Assembly (NCBI GenBank): GCA_024516035.1
Contig: CM044965.1
Span: forward strand, 2,090,146-2,154,145
DNA length: 64,000 bases
Origin: Bactericera cockerelli
Taxonomy: Eukaryota > Arthropoda > Insecta > Hemiptera > Triozidae
Reading direction: 5' to 3'
Part shown: positions 41,605 to 52,404 of the stretch, piece after piece
How positions within the stretch are numbered: the stretch's first letter is position 1
Layout of the letters: every line of letters begins with the position of its first letter
Position numbers and translations under genes: made by a program
The notes under the pieces: model-generated
What the model was told of the DNA's origin: nothing
The model's database searches: none
The model's input: the letters and a program-made list of their open reading frames with translations, nothing else

Positions 41605-41765
41605 GTCTGAATATCAGAACATACCTGGACAGCTGTTTCGAGCTTATTTGATCTCATCAGCAGGTAAAGGTTCTGATTATCTATGCCATCAACTAACCTC
41701 TCTATTTTAATCAGTATAAACAGAAAATTGAGAAGTTGTATTAGATGTACATGAGAATATGTACA
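41605..41765. repeat. repeat family N with intact (empty) Helitron site
   Basis: TATCAGAACATACCTGGACA, CTCATCAGCAGGTAAAGG and AATCAGTATAAACAGAAAAT. The last is the uninterrupted form of the site filled at 14733-14996. Confidence 0.75.
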
Positions 41766-41766
41766 A

Positions 41767-41809
<43 letters not shown>

Positions 41810-42000
41810 TAGGAGAAAGAGAGAGAAGAGAAGAAAAAGAAAGAAAGGAGAGAAAAGAAGGAGAAAAATATATAAGGAGAGGGAAGAGAGAGAGAGAGAG
41901 GGAGGGAGCTGAAAGAATAGAAGAGGAGATGGTGAGTCTAAAAAGAAAATATTTTTTCCTTTTCTTTTCTCTTATCATGGTTTTCTTGTTCACTTTTATA

Positions 42001-42052
<52 letters not shown>

Positions 42053-42060
42053 CATTCTCA
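41766..42060. repeat. (GA)n tract then (CT)n tract
   Basis: 41766-41910 is purine-rich (GA), 42003-42055 is CT. Together they can pair as a loose inverted repeat. The 202-codon frame across them is an artefact. Confidence 0.88.
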
Positions 42061-42214
42061 ATCTGACTTCTCGCGAAAATTATTGCAAAGTTCAGCAAGT
42101 TTTGCACATGGTAAGAATATCAAATTGCTTTCGTTATGTCTGGGTTGGTTGTGTTCAATGCGAAACAGAGAGCAATTGAACTAATAGTCCAGGAAACTTA
42201 AACCTAGACATAGC

Positions 42215-42310
42215 CAGAGTTGGTTGAGTTTCCAGTGAATGGAGTGCAAAACCCACCCCCGTCGTGATTTGACCATGCCGTTGAAAGTGGCGTTAAACCC
42301 AAATTAATAA
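42215..42310 (+). repeat. 5S-derived SINE 3' part
   Basis: GAGTTTCCAGTGAATGGAGT, CCCCGTCGTGATTTGACCAT, GCCGTTGAAAGTGGCGTTAA. Confidence 0.65.
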
Positions 42311-42414
42311 ATAAAACATAGACATACGATGTACGTTTAGTAGTTCGTAGCCATTAATCAAACCATTAATCAAGAGCCATTAATCAATTAATATAGAAAT
42401 AGATCCATTATGGT

Positions 42415-42500
42415 CTGTGTTGTAGACTGTGCATTCCTTAGTATGCCTCCTCTCTGATGAGCAAGAAGTGACACACTACTTCCCATTTAGATGAGAAGTG
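42415..42500 (-). repeat. SINE family D fragment
   Basis: Reverse fragment with AAATGGGAAGTAGTGTGTCA, CTTCTTGCTCATCAGAGAGG and CACAGACCATAATGG. Confidence 0.6.
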
Positions 42501-42539
42501 GCCCTATCTCTATTGAGTCGACAGTCGACACTCAAAACT

Positions 42540-42720
42540 AGGTACTCAAACGTCTAATTATCCCCACCCAGTATGTATGGGAGTGTGAACAGCCAGCATC
42601 AGGAGGTTTGAATTTGAATGGTCACCCATTCAAGTCCTAGCCTCGCTGGACGTTGCTTACCTTCAGTGACTGAATGAGAATTGGTGTATTCAACGTGCCA
42701 GTGACGCTTGCATCAAGTTT
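42540..42720 (-). repeat. 5S-derived SINE head and middle
   Basis: Reverse: AGCGTCACTGGCACGTTGAA, ACTGAAGGTAAGCAACGTCC, AGCGAGGCTAGGACTTGAAT and GGGTGACCATTC. Confidence 0.8.
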
Positions 42721-42739
42721 TTGAGAAACACGTCGGAAA

Positions 42740-42970
42740 GAAGTTGGCACTGCACGCATGGTGACCTGGGTTCGATCCCCGGCTGGGCAAAAATATTTCT
42801 GCTCTGAACTTGGGTGTTCGGGGTCCACTCATACCTCGTGAGTAAAAATGAGTAGCTACTTTTGTGAGCAGCGACCAGTGGCGAAAATAAGAGATTAGGA
42901 TAACAAAGATACGGTAAAGTCTGCGCTACCCACTAAAATAGTGATATAATAACACAAAGAAACACATTTT
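42740..42970 (+). repeat. SINE family C, lacking its first bases
   Basis: CACTGCACGCATGGTGACCT, GGGTTCGATCCCCGGC, CTGCTCTGAACTTGGGTGTT, CTCGTGAGTAAAAATGAG, GTCTGCGCTACCCACTAAAA. Confidence 0.78.
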
Positions 42971-43305
42971 TTTAAAACTATATAAAGTTGAAAAAGACCC
43001 CTTGTATATGTATAATAGAAGATAGATGTATAGAATAGAGAAGGGACGATTATAAATTCGTTAACATACAACAACAGCAAACCAATCAAAGGTGTGATTT
43101 CCAAAGAAATTGAATTAAAGGCTGAGTAGTTTTGAGAGCACTTCAAAACAATACCTCCAGTATCAATCCAATAGAAAAGGGACGATTATGAATCCGTCAC
43201 CTCCACTCCTCCACATCCCACATCCAGTTTGCTGAATGTTCATCAGAGGGATATAACTTTTCCGTGTCTCTCGACACAAACAAAGGCAGATGGATAATGT
43301 TTGTG
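42971..43305. other. no gene seen
   Basis: AT-rich. AATAGAGAAGGGACGATTAT and AATAGAAAAGGGACGATTAT form a short direct repeat about 135 bp apart. Confidence 0.5.
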
Positions 43306-43307
43306 GA

Positions 43308-44050
43308 AAAGATGGAGAAGGAGAAAGAGGAGGAAGAGAAGGAGGAGTAAGAGGAGGAGATTGAGGATGAGGAGGAGAAGGAGGAGGAAGAGGAGGAGGA
43401 AGAGGAAGAAGTAGAAGAAGAAGAGGAAGAGGAGAAAGAGGAGGATGAGGAGAAAGTAGAAAAAAGAAGAGGAAAAGGTAGTAGATAGGTGAAGTGGAAA
43501 AGAATAAGGAAGAGATAGTGGAGGTGTTGGAGAAGGAACATTGGAAAAAGTGGAGGCGGAGAAAGAAGTAGAAGGAGGGCAGAGAAAATTTGAAAAGGGC
43601 GAAAAAAATATGAGGAGGTAGAGAAGGATCAAAAAGAGATAGACAAAAATATGTGTAGGAGTGTTTGGATTAAGAAGAGTGAAAAGTGGAGGAAAAAATG
43701 GAAAAGTATTAGTAGAAGTTGAGAAAAGAAGGAAGAGGAGGAGAGAAAGAAATTAAGATAGAATAGGAAGAGGAGGAAAAGAAGGAACAGTAAAGGGTTA
43801 AGAAAGAGATGGAGTAGGAAGAGGAGAAAAGGAAAGAAGAGTCAAAGGTCAAAAAGGAAGAGTAGAAGAGATAGTGTAGGAAGAGGGGTGACGAAAAGAA
43901 GGAAGAGGAGACGAAGATAAAAGGAGGAGAAGGAAAAGAAAGAAGAGAAAAATGTTGAGAAAGAGATAGAGTAGGAAGAGGGGAAAAAAAGGAAGAGGGG
44001 TAACGAAAGGAAGAAGAATAAGATAAAAAGAGGAGAAGGAAAAACAAAAG
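43308..44050. repeat. 740-bp polypurine (GGA/GAA) tract
   Basis: Plus strand almost entirely A and G, built from GGAGGAAGAG-type triplets, with few pyrimidines. Minus-strand frames of 80-130 codons are Ser/Phe/Leu composition artefacts. Such tracts can form triplex or slipped structures. Confidence 0.95.
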
Positions 44051-44320
44051 CTAGGAGGGATGGGCGGGTAAACACACACGGACTCAAATAAATCGCAGGG
44101 GTTGAAAATGTTATAATCGTGTTTACTTACCTCACTTCGGTCAATCACTTACCCGATGTTGTGGCCAGAGGGAGAAATTTAAAAACGAATTATTGTATAG
44201 ATTGTTTGTCCAAATCCTTGCTCAATGAGGTTATTGTTGGTAACTGCTACTATTGCTATAGTGACGTTCAAAAATACGGCCCTTAGTGAAGTAATTGGTG
44301 TACTTATTTTAGACTACGTG
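44051..44320. other. no gene seen
   Basis: Spacer between the polypurine tract and a SINE. Confidence 0.5.
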
Positions 44321-44620
44321 CGCGCGATTAGCTCAGTGGTTAAGCACTCGCTTGCCATGCGGAAGGTCCCGGGTTCGATCCCCCGTGCCGACAAAAAATT
44401 GTAATCTTAATTTGGTTACAATTGTTTGTAAGGGATACCTTCCGGTGCGCTCGTGTTAACCCAGCACCTAATTGAAAAGTATTGTGTCACTTCTCGCCCA
44501 TCAGAGGGGAGGCTACAACACAGACCACAAGTGTCTACAGTAGCTCCTGTTTCATGGCTACGAAATAAAAACGGCTATGAAACACTCATCAAAAAAAAAA
44601 AAAAAAAAAAAAAAAAAAAC
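44321..44620 (+). repeat. SINE family D, full-length with tRNA-Gly-like head
   Basis: Head GCGATTAGCTCAGTGGTTAA, CTCGCTTGCCATGCGGAAGG, B-box GGGTTCGATCCC. Similar to tRNA-Gly(GCC), with anticodon-loop-like TTGCCAT. Body to GTTTCATGGCTACGAAATAA, ending in a ~30-base poly-A. The best family D copy; the poly-A looks recent. Confidence 0.9.
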
Positions 44621-44639
44621 ATTATAGTATTTTAAACAA

Positions 44640-44765
44640 CATTACACACACAGGACATGAAAGGAGCCCAGAACATTGCTTCTGGGCGTCCAGGGGGGTT
44701 AATACCCCCATTTATCCTACCACTACCATGACAAAACCGCGATGGACACGGAAAAGAAAGAACTA
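44640..44765 (+). repeat. repeat family K
   Basis: GGACATGAAAGGAGCCCAGA, TTCTGGGCGTCC, CCTACCACTACCATGACAAA and GATGGACACGG. Confidence 0.65.
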
Positions 44766-45230
44766 TTGCTATTTGATTGTTTATAATGTTGATTGATTTA
44801 ATCTGTTAATTAGCGACTACGCCTTTCGTGCCTAGGTACAAGTAATAACTATAATAAGCCTAATAACACAAATGAACACATGTAACTGTAAGGGTATAAT
44901 TATGTATATTCTATAATCGTACCTTCATCACTTGTTTTGTGCTGGCAAAAACGTTGAGCAACAAAATATTGCAATAGAAAGGCAATTTAAAACGTTTCAC
45001 ACTCACACTCGTGCTTCATAATTGAGGCATAAGATTTTAATTAGATTGCATAAACAATAATTACTTGTAACAAGAACGTTTCACAATTCACATACTCCCA
45101 GTAAATGTAGAAAGACGAGGAGGAAATGTATAGGTGAAGAGGAAGGATTAGTAGGAGGAAGAGGAGAAGAAATAGGCGGAGAGAAAGAAGGAAGAGGAGG
45201 AAAAATAGGTGAAGAGAAATAAAGTAATGA
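44766..45230. other. no gene; short polypurine patch
   Basis: AT-rich, with a GGAAGAGGAG-type purine patch at 45105-45225. Confidence 0.55.
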
Positions 45231-45236
45231 TGAAAA

Positions 45237-45370
45237 TTAATGTTTAAAATTTAGAACAATATAAACAAGAAAAAAAGATAAACAAAAAAGATAACATTGA
45301 TAAAATAGAATTAAACAGATGTATTTAACTAAAGGGCGGGGTTTTTGCCTATGGCAATTCTTTTCACCGA
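45237..45370 (-). repeat. non-LTR hairpin-tail 3' end
   Basis: Reverse: AAGAATTGCCATAGGCAAAA, ACCCCGCCCTTTAGTTAAAT, then AT-rich DNA. Confidence 0.68.
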
Positions 45371-45454
45371 CTCCTATTATAACGTACATTGCCCACACCA
45401 TAAATAAATATACAGTCGACAGATTGGGAAGTGATTTAGCGACCATCAGAGATA

Positions 45455-45950
45455 TGGTAGGAAGGAGAGAAAGGGATGAGAGAGAGGGAGGGAGGGAGGG
45501 GTGAGAGAGGGGTGAGATGGAGGGATGGAGGGAGGGGAGAAAGAGGGGTGAGAGGGAGGGGGGGTAGGAAGGGGAGAGAGAAGGGTGAGAGGGAGGGAGG
45601 GTAGGAAAAGGAGAAAGAGGGGTGAGAGGGAGGAAGGGTAGGAAGGTGAGAGGGAGGGATGGAGGGAGGGTAGGAAGGGGTGAATGAGGTCGGAGCGGGA
45701 AGTGGGATTTATTGAAAAGTAATTAAATACCTACAAAACCCCGGAACGAGATGAAATTATCAGCACACACAAATCTGTGCAATCCGTACCCCGGTGGTCC
45801 TCCGTTCATTATTTCCTACACCCTATATCATTGGAGAGGGAGTGAGAGAGAGGGAGAGTGAGAGATAGAGGGAGAGAGAGAAAGGGAGGGAGAGAGGGAG
45901 GGAGAGAAAGAGAGACAGAGAGAGAGATAGAGAGAAAGAGAAACACTAAT
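45455..45950. repeat. G-rich polypurine arrays
   Basis: 45455-45690 consists of AGAGGGGTGAGAGGGAGGGA-like units, loosely tandem with ~45-bp spacing. 45835-45945 is (GA)-rich. Runs of G in the first part could form quadruplexes. Confidence 0.85.
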
Positions 45951-46432
45951 TTTTTTTCAATTCAAGCCGAACTGATGAGTTCAAATAAGAACGAAACGAT
46001 TGTCTTAGGCTTCTTGAGGGTTGAATCACATATTAAAAAAATTGTAGTGATGAAAATTGCGCTAAATATACTAAAATATACATTTATATGGATTTGATTT
46101 GAATCATTTTATTATCAAGTGAATTATCACTGAAAAGGGTGTGTCTCCATTTCTCCTCATTTTATCTGTCAATATAATACAAGATATATTCTCATTATCA
46201 CACTCATCTATAATACTAAAACCAATAGAAGATAAATCTGCGTGCTCATTGCATTGCATAATTCACTACTCATATATATTATAATGGTAATAATGTAAAT
46301 AACATCAATGTACAAAATGTGCAATATGACATAGTACATTGTATTTTGTACGTACAATCTTGACATAGCGTACCTTGTTCAGAAATAATGTTGTAGTATT
46401 AGTAGTAGTTAAAAAAATATTTGTATTTAATA
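45951..46432. other. no gene seen
   Basis: AT-rich spacer. Confidence 0.5.
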
Positions 46433-46676
46433 TCTATACTTATAAAAGAGAGTTTCACTCACTGACTGACTCACTCACTCACTGATTCATCACTGTGTCT
46501 CCGAACTGGTAAGTCCTAGGAAGCTGAAATTCGGTAGTTAGCTTTGTCTTATAGTCTAGATGTGCAATAAGACGGGATTTTTCGAAATTCCCACTACAAC
46601 ACCTGCCATTGGCGAAAAAGGATTTTTTGCTTTCACGGCCATGCCTCGGCCCGCAAAGCGGGCGACAGCCCGCTAG
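46433..46676 (+). mobile_element. nonautonomous Helitron (244 bp)
   Basis: Begins TCTATACTTATAAAAGAGAG after A and ends with hairpin GCCCGC AAA GCGGGC, then GACAGCCCGCTAG before T. Helitron termini (TC...CTAG, 3' hairpin, A/T insertion, no duplication). Short ACTGACTGACTCACTC microsatellite near the 5' end. Shares GGCCATGCCT with the other two Helitrons. Confidence 0.85.
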
Positions 46677-47359
46677 TTATATAATAATTGTTACAATTGT
46701 GAGGTTGGCATTAAAGCTTAAAAAAATACAATGGAACTAATTAATAACAGTTAAAATTGAATTAAAAGTTGCACAAACTATAAATACACTTGTAAGTTTT
46801 TCAGTGGTTTACACGCACACAAACTTGCCTTATTAAATTTCTTCGAACACGGAGAAACCGGTTGTTTTACCTCCAGATTACAAGTCCGCTGCCCTATCGA
46901 TCAAGCTACTGAGGTCGATCCATATATCTTGAAGAAAAATAATAATATCTCCCAATAATCGTCGTGAAAAATAAAGTGAAAAAATGTGAACACATTCTAT
47001 AATTCCTCCGTTGGCAAATATGTCCTACTTTTTCCAGATAGGTAAATAAAATGTATGCAGTGTATGTACTGTGACATATTATAAATTTAATATTTATGTA
47101 CGCTGTGACATAGTGACATATAGATATATTATGTATGTACAGTGAAATATAAATATGTATGTACAGTGAAATATAAATATGTATTTACAGTGACATATAG
47201 TTCGTGCACTCGCACCTACATTGCAATATTTACTGTCAATATTCCCCAGACTTACTGAGTTTACTGTAAATATTTCCGTTATGATTTATACATAAGAGCA
47301 CTTTATTTACTAGATAGGTAAATAGATAATATATATACATTATACATACTGATTGTTAT
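46677..47359. other. no gene; SINE A fragment
   Basis: 46865-46918 is a reverse family A head (GTAGCTTGATCGATAGGGCA). 47090-47210 has loose AAATATGTATGTACAGTG repeats. No gene. Confidence 0.55.
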
Positions 47360-47800
47360 TTATGAACAAAATCCTGATCAAGCTTTATTTACTTTTTTGG
47401 ACAGCGTCGATGGCACAAGTAATCGTTCCATGACAGAAGTTAAACAATGTTCAGCGAGATAAGGACTTGGTTAGTTGGTTGGGTGACGATTCCCGGACCA
47501 ACCCAGATCAGGTGAAGTTAAAATATGAACAATATCCTGATCAAGCTTTATTTACTTTTTTGACAGCTTTGAAGACACAAGTTGTCGTCCTGTGACTTAA
47601 GTTAACCAACGGTTAGCGAGATAAGGATTTGGTTGGGTGACCATTCCCGGACCAACCCAGGTCAGGTGAAGTTAATATATGAACAATATCCTGATCAAGC
47701 TTCAACTACTTTTTTGACAGCTCTGAAGACACAAGTTGTCGTCCTGTGACTTAAGTTCAGCAACGTCCAGCGTGATAAGGACTTGGTTGGATGACTCTTT
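47360..47800 (+). repeat. tandem triplication of a 5S-SINE-like unit (~160 bp)
   Basis: Three direct units (about 47360, 47527, 47688) start ATCCTGATCAAGCTTTATTT, continue ACTTTTTTGACAGC, a 5S-like AAGTTAA.CAACG...AGCGAGATAAGGA, TTGGTTGGGTGACCATTCCC and CCAACCCAGGTCAGGTGAAG. The motif order is that of family G, but the units are joined head to tail with a shared AT-rich leader. Confidence 0.8.
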
Positions 47801-47804
47801 CTAG

Positions 47805-47925
47805 CCCCTCTGATGGGCGAGAAGTGACACAATACTTCCCATTTAGGTGCTGAGTCAACATGAGCGCACCCGAAGGTATCCCTTACAAACAACTGTAACC
47901 AAATTTGAATACAAAATTATTGTCG
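47805..47925 (-). repeat. SINE family D fragment
   Basis: Reverse: TTGTTTGTAAGGGATACCTT, GCGCTCATGTTGACTCAGCA, CACTTCTCGCCCATCAGAGG. Confidence 0.72.
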
Positions 47926-47984
47926 GCTATCTCTTCCAAAATAGGTACAATTTTGCGAAATGACAGTATGGACTTTGGTTATTC

Positions 47985-48105
47985 ACAAAATTGCAATAAA
48001 ATGTCAAAACCTTCTGTATACTCCTATGCAAATTATTTCGGTGTGTTCGTAATATTGCAATAAAATGTCAAAGTAATCAGTGCATTTATGCAAATTATTG
48101 CACGC
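47985..48105. repeat. short direct repeat
   Basis: ATTGCAATAAAATGTCAAAA ... TATGCAAATTATT occurs at about 47990 and 48054. Confidence 0.6.
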
Positions 48106-48224
48106 CCGATAATTATCAGGCGGACATGATCTCCATGGTAAACATCTGGAGGCTGTATTGGTAGGGGATGTGCACCCACTGGTAGTAAAGTCAACCACAG
48201 TATTTTCATAAACCAAAAAACTAT

Positions 48225-48800
48225 CAGTGTGGCTGGGGGACTATAAAAAGGGAGTAGACTAGCAACCTGAATGCCAGACTGTTTTTTGAGAACTTCACTT
48301 CAGTGCCATGAGTACCCATGTGGGATCTCAATCCAGCCTGAAAACACTCAAAGTGAGATACCATTTGGTTTCTCAGAAGATCTTTTTTCATTAAAAAAAA
48401 TCTGTTCCAGCAGGCCATGAGTACCCATATGGGGTCTCACACAATTCAGGTCTTATTTATAGGTAACATTCATCTAAGATGCTCTAGTAACATAGTCTCA
48501 AAGTTTCAGATCGATCAGAGAAAAAAAAATGTCATGGCACGGTGGGCACGGACTGTCATTTTTCAGCTTGGCACTGAAGTGAAGTTTCATGAGTACCCAT
48601 TTGGGATCTCATGGCACTCAAGTTGCTAGCAGTCTGGCTGGGGGACTATAAACAGGGTGTAGACCAGCATTGTCTTGGGGCCCTTATCATTCTGGGGGCT
48701 CTTATCAGTTATTAGCGTCCTTGTATAGACAGTGGTAGAAGTGCTGAGTCATTCCTCCACTGTCTGGCTACCATCGTTCACGATGACGCCAACCCATGAT
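48225..48800 (+). repeat. family I copies and ATGAGTACCCAT repeats
   Basis: 48225-48262 and 48628-48800 are family I (GTCTGGCTGGGGGACTATAA, CCACTGTCTGGCTACCATCG). Between them CATGAGTACCCAT..GGG.TCTCA occurs three times (48305, 48416, 48587). No gene. Confidence 0.65.
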
Positions 48801-49300
48801 GAAGAAACTATTCTCCTGTGTACCTGGAACCACCACTCATCTCCTCTCTAATAATAATTTATGAGTCTTGTTGCTTACTGCCACAGCAGTTATGTATCAG
48901 ACTATGAAAATCAATATCTATAAGATTCGAAGCCGAAATCAGTGATGTTTCTCTATGAAAATTCAAAAAAAAATATTCATATGAAAATTCAATTTCCAAC
49001 ATCTTTTTCTTAATAATAGATATGTGCAAATAAAAAGTAATATACATGAATGTATATTATATACATTTTATTATATTCACATTATATACATAAATGTATA
49101 TTATATACATTTCATGTGATCAACAAAGAGGTTCATCTTTTCCATTAGCCTATGTAAATATGCATGTCACTTTTGCCTAATGTCAAAACAAGTACTTTGG
49201 CTTTCCAACGCAAATACCACCTTAACTGATTTTTCCTTCATTTTGATAACATACAAAATAATGGAAAGCAAAAATCCTACAAAAAGTTTAAACAATAATA
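48801..49300. other. no gene; small AT tandem repeat
   Basis: 49040-49115 carries ATGAATGTATATTATATACA repeated. The rest is AT-rich. Confidence 0.55.
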
Positions 49301-49475
49301 ATAACACTCTTTAGTGGAAGGTTACCACTGGGCGAGGTTAATGCTCAAAGAATTTTCTACCCACCTAACCCTGAGAGTCTTTATTACTATGTGGTCAAAA
49401 ACTCATATTAATGGGGAAAAATACATGCACTGAGTGGGATTCGAACCAACGGATCCCTAAGGTACCTGGATTACC
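49300..49475 (-). repeat. SINE family B, near full-length
   Basis: Reverse: GTTGGTTCGAATCCCACTCA, GTGCATGTATTTTTCCCCAT, TTAACCTCGCCCAGTGGTAA, CCTTCCACTAAAGAGTGTTA. Confidence 0.78.
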
Positions 49476-49690
49476 ATGCGAACTAGTGTTTTTAGCTACA
49501 CTATAAAAAACTTGAATCTTCAAAATAAAGAATTTTTTTTTAAAACATTCTTTATTTTCTTTCTTTCATCAGGCCGTTAAACGTTATAGCTATACAATAC
49601 ACAAATATACACGTACCTAAACCACCTATGTACGTATTTACCTATGTATGAGTAAAAAGTATATGCGAAACACATAGAAAATAGATTATG
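49476..49690. other. no gene seen
   Basis: AT-rich spacer. Confidence 0.5.
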
Positions 49691-49940
49691 AAGAGCAGGC
49701 GTGGCCCGTCGGAAAAAGTTTTGGGGGTTCTGCCACATAAACAGGACTAACATGGGATTTATAGAGTCGCTCTTTCAGTATCTAAAGAGTTTGAGATTGT
49801 TTACCATGCCAATATTAATAATTATGCACAATTTTTTCTAGAAACGTGTGATAATTTTCATTTTGTATGCGCTATTAGGTCTTGAGAAAATCCTTTCTTT
49901 TTCGTCTTGGGGTGCTGCAGTTCCGCAGCTGATTAGCAGC
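49691..49940 (-). repeat. repeat family L
   Basis: Plus-strand text GGCGTGGCCCGTCGGAAAAA, GTTCTGCCACATAAACAGGA, CTTTCAGTATCTAAAGAGTT, GGGGTGCTGCAGTTCCGCAG. The most continuous family L copy in the window. Confidence 0.65.
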
Positions 49941-50179
49941 CGTGCCTGATAAAAAGGTACATATACCATGTAGATACATTTATATTTATACATACACGTA
50001 AATCGAAAGCTAAACCACTTATTTATGCGTTTTCCGTCTAGGGATGTAAATTTATTCACGCTCCTAACTTATCTTAACTATTCTTAGAGAAAACCGTTTC
50101 AAAGTTCTTCGACAGCAATAGCCTGTGGGTTCAGTGGAAAGCTTGACTTATTCATGCTAGCGAGGCATGAATAAGTCAA
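49941..50179. other. no gene seen
   Basis: Spacer; CTTGACTTATTCATGC is mirrored by GCATGAATAAGTCAAG near 50140-50180, a small inverted repeat beside the SINE B copy. Confidence 0.6.
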
Positions 50180-50365
50180 GACAAGTGGTTAACGCTCTAG
50201 TATGGTAATCCAGTAGCGTAGGGATGGTTCGAATCCCACCCAGTGCATGAATTTTTCCTCATTATTTTGAGTTTGTGACCACAAAATACTACTCTGTGGG
50301 TTAGGTGGTAGAACATGTTTTGAGCATTAACCTCGCCTATAAAGTATTATTATGTGTAAATGTGT
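50180..50365 (+). repeat. SINE family B, near full-length
   Basis: GTGGTTAACGCTCTAGTATG, GTAGCGTAGGGATGGTTCGA, GTGCATGAATTTTTCCTCAT, GTGGGTTAGGTGGTAGAACA, TTAACCTCGCCTATAAAGTA. Confidence 0.75.
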
Positions 50366-50700
50366 GTCGGGGGCGGAATATTCACTGTCTCTCTTCACTT
50401 TTAGTTAATTACGGGTAAGGTGAGAAATCTCTCCATCTCCCTCTTTCTCACCTTCTATAGTGGTTAACGGACTCCGCTCTCTTTCCCTTGGTGGTTACTC
50501 TACACTAAATAGTGTTATTATTATTACTATGTAAGATGTGTCTGGAAAATCTTGCTGTAAGATTGAAAAACTTCAGTCCAATGAATGCTTTTCTTGAGAA
50601 CTGAAGTAGAACTTCAAATATGATTAGCGGTATCTCTTTTTCCTGATTTTTCTATCTTTCACCCCCAACTTTTTCTTCTTCTTCTATTTTCTATCCTCTT
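50366..50700. other. no gene seen
   Basis: Mixed sequence with C/T-rich patches; no domain-bearing frame. Confidence 0.5.
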
Positions 50701-50702
50701 AC

Positions 50703-50850
50703 CGAACTCAGTAGCTTGATCGATAAGGCGGCGGACTTGTGACCTGGAGGTCGGTGGTTCGAGTCCCGGTTTCAGCCTGGATTTAGTAAAGCTAGTTTGA
50801 GTAGTTTTAACATCACAAAAGTGATTAACACAAAATATGATAACTTATAA
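50703..50850 (+). repeat. SINE family A, full
   Basis: CAGTAGCTTGATCGATAAGG, CGGCGGACTTGTGACCTGGA, GGTGGTTCGAGTCCCGG, and the body to ACACAAAATATGATAACT. Confidence 0.82.
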
Positions 50851-50929
50851 AAATAGCTACCTAGATACTTATCTATCTTAAAAGTAATCTGGAAAGAACA
50901 AGGTCAATAGTATGTATTATTTTTTTGGG

Positions 50930-50998
50930 TTTTAACCTCGCTTTAAACTGCTTGGTCATATCACGACGAGGGTTTTACTCTTCATTTGCTGCAAACTG
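50930..50998 (-). repeat. 5S-derived SINE 3' tail
   Basis: Reverse: AACCCTCGTCGTGATATGAC, CAAGCAGTTTAAAGCGAGGT. Confidence 0.6.
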
Positions 50999-51425
50999 CA
51001 TGTGGAAGATTGAAAGTTTATTTATATTTTATTGAGTGAAGCACATTTGATTTATATTGTTTTCATATTAAATTTATAATATTTATCACAAATTAAATGT
51101 ATTATTTAAATGATGTACTACAAAAATATGTTTAAGTTTCCATGTGTGTTTTTTTTATATACAAAATAATAAACATTATCAACAGAGAAAATAAGGTACC
51201 TACCTTCAAAAGATAAGAATCTTGTGCCGAAGGTGGAAAGTAGCCTGCACATTGCATAGTGAAAATCAATCAGGGGTTTATAAATATTTGTTACTTCAAA
51301 ATGGTTTTGCTTGAACAGAGTGAAAATGTATCATTAGTTAGATCTTGTCGCTTTTTTCTGAATTTTCCGCCACAGGTCGTCACTTATCTAATTCTACATC
51401 TAATTAAAATTAAAATAAACTTATC
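50999..51425. other. no gene; repeat family M fragment
   Basis: 51150-51245 matches 32385-32480 in inverse orientation (CCTTCAAAAGATAAGAATCT). Otherwise AT-rich. Confidence 0.5.
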
Positions 51426-51429
51426 ATAT

Positions 51430-51565
51430 TAAAAGTACTCATTTTTCCTCATGAGATAAGAGTGGACATGCAAAGCACAGGGCAGAAAATTTTCTTCCGA
51501 GCTGGTATTCGAACTCAGGTCACTATGTGTTAAAGTCCCGTACGCTATATCACTCGACCTCTGCA
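51430..51565 (-). repeat. SINE family C fragment
   Basis: Reverse: AGTGACCTGAGTTCGAATAC, TCTGCCCTGTGCTTTGCATG, CTCATGAGGAAAAATGAGTA. Diverged head. Confidence 0.65.
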
Positions 51566-51699
51566 ATGTGAAAAATCTTTAAAGAGATGTGCTAAACTTA
51601 ATTCTGTAACTTGTAATAAAAAATGTTATTATGTCTAAATATTGTAAGTAAAAAGGCAACTTGTTTGTCATTAAAGTTGTAAAAACTGATCACATTAAT

Positions 51700-51832
51700 T
51701 TTTGCTAATCACTTTCGTGATATCACTACTCAAGCTCGGTTTACTAAATCTACGCCGAAACCGGGACTTGAACCGCCGACCTCTAGGTTGTAAGTCCGCC
51801 GCCTTATCGATCAAGCTACTGAGGTCGGTTGT
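51700..51832 (-). repeat. SINE family A, full
   Basis: Reverse: CAGTAGCTTGATCGATAAGG, CGGCGGACTTACAACCTAGA, GGCGGTTCAAGTCCCGG, and GTAGATTTAGTAAACCGAGC. Confidence 0.82.
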
Positions 51833-51992
51833 AATGTGTAATATACCTACATAATATAGCACATAGGATCAACTCAAATGTTAAAATGGATTTGAAACAT
51901 GCTAAACTCATATTAAAAGATTATGTAATACAATTTTCATATTTTAATCCTTTTGATCAATATTACGTTACAATGTTAAATATAAAAAAATC

Positions 51993-52268
51993 TAGTCACC
52001 GTGGCCGAGTGCGTTAGTGCAAGCACGATGACCTGGGTTCGATCCCCAGAGGGACAAGAATTTTTCTGCTCTGTACTTGGATGTTCGGGGTCCACTCAAA
52101 CCTCGTGAGGAAAAATGAGTAGTTACTTGTATGAGTAACGACCAGTAGTGGCATTACCAGAGTAAAAAGAAATTAATGTAATAGAATTCGAAAAGTGAAG
52201 GAGGCTCTTAATAATGCTGCGCTACCTACAAAAATTGTGAAGAAGCCTTGTGCTTCACCACAAATAAA
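51993..52268 (+). repeat. SINE family C, full
   Basis: GTCACCGTGGCCGAGTGCGT, GATGACCTGGGTTCGATCCC, CTGCTCTGTACTTGGATGTT, CTCGTGAGGAAAAATGAG, AATGCTGCGCTACCTACAAA. Confidence 0.82.
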
Positions 52269-52404
52269 ATCATACATACATATTATATAAAAATCAGATA
52301 TAAATAACATTCTTGTAAAAAAGTAAATAAAATTAATCTAGAGATTAAAGTAAGTAATTGAAATCTTTGAATTCCTAACCTAGCTGCATGGACGTTATCG
52401 TCTG

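Noticed and set aside
44321..44395. Possible tRNA-Gly gene
   Set aside because: Closely tRNA-like, but it continues into the family D body and poly-A, so it is the promoter part of a SINE.
48004..48216. 70-codon Cys-containing minus frame
   Set aside because: No signal peptide, no conserved cysteine pattern I can name, and it lies among short direct repeats.
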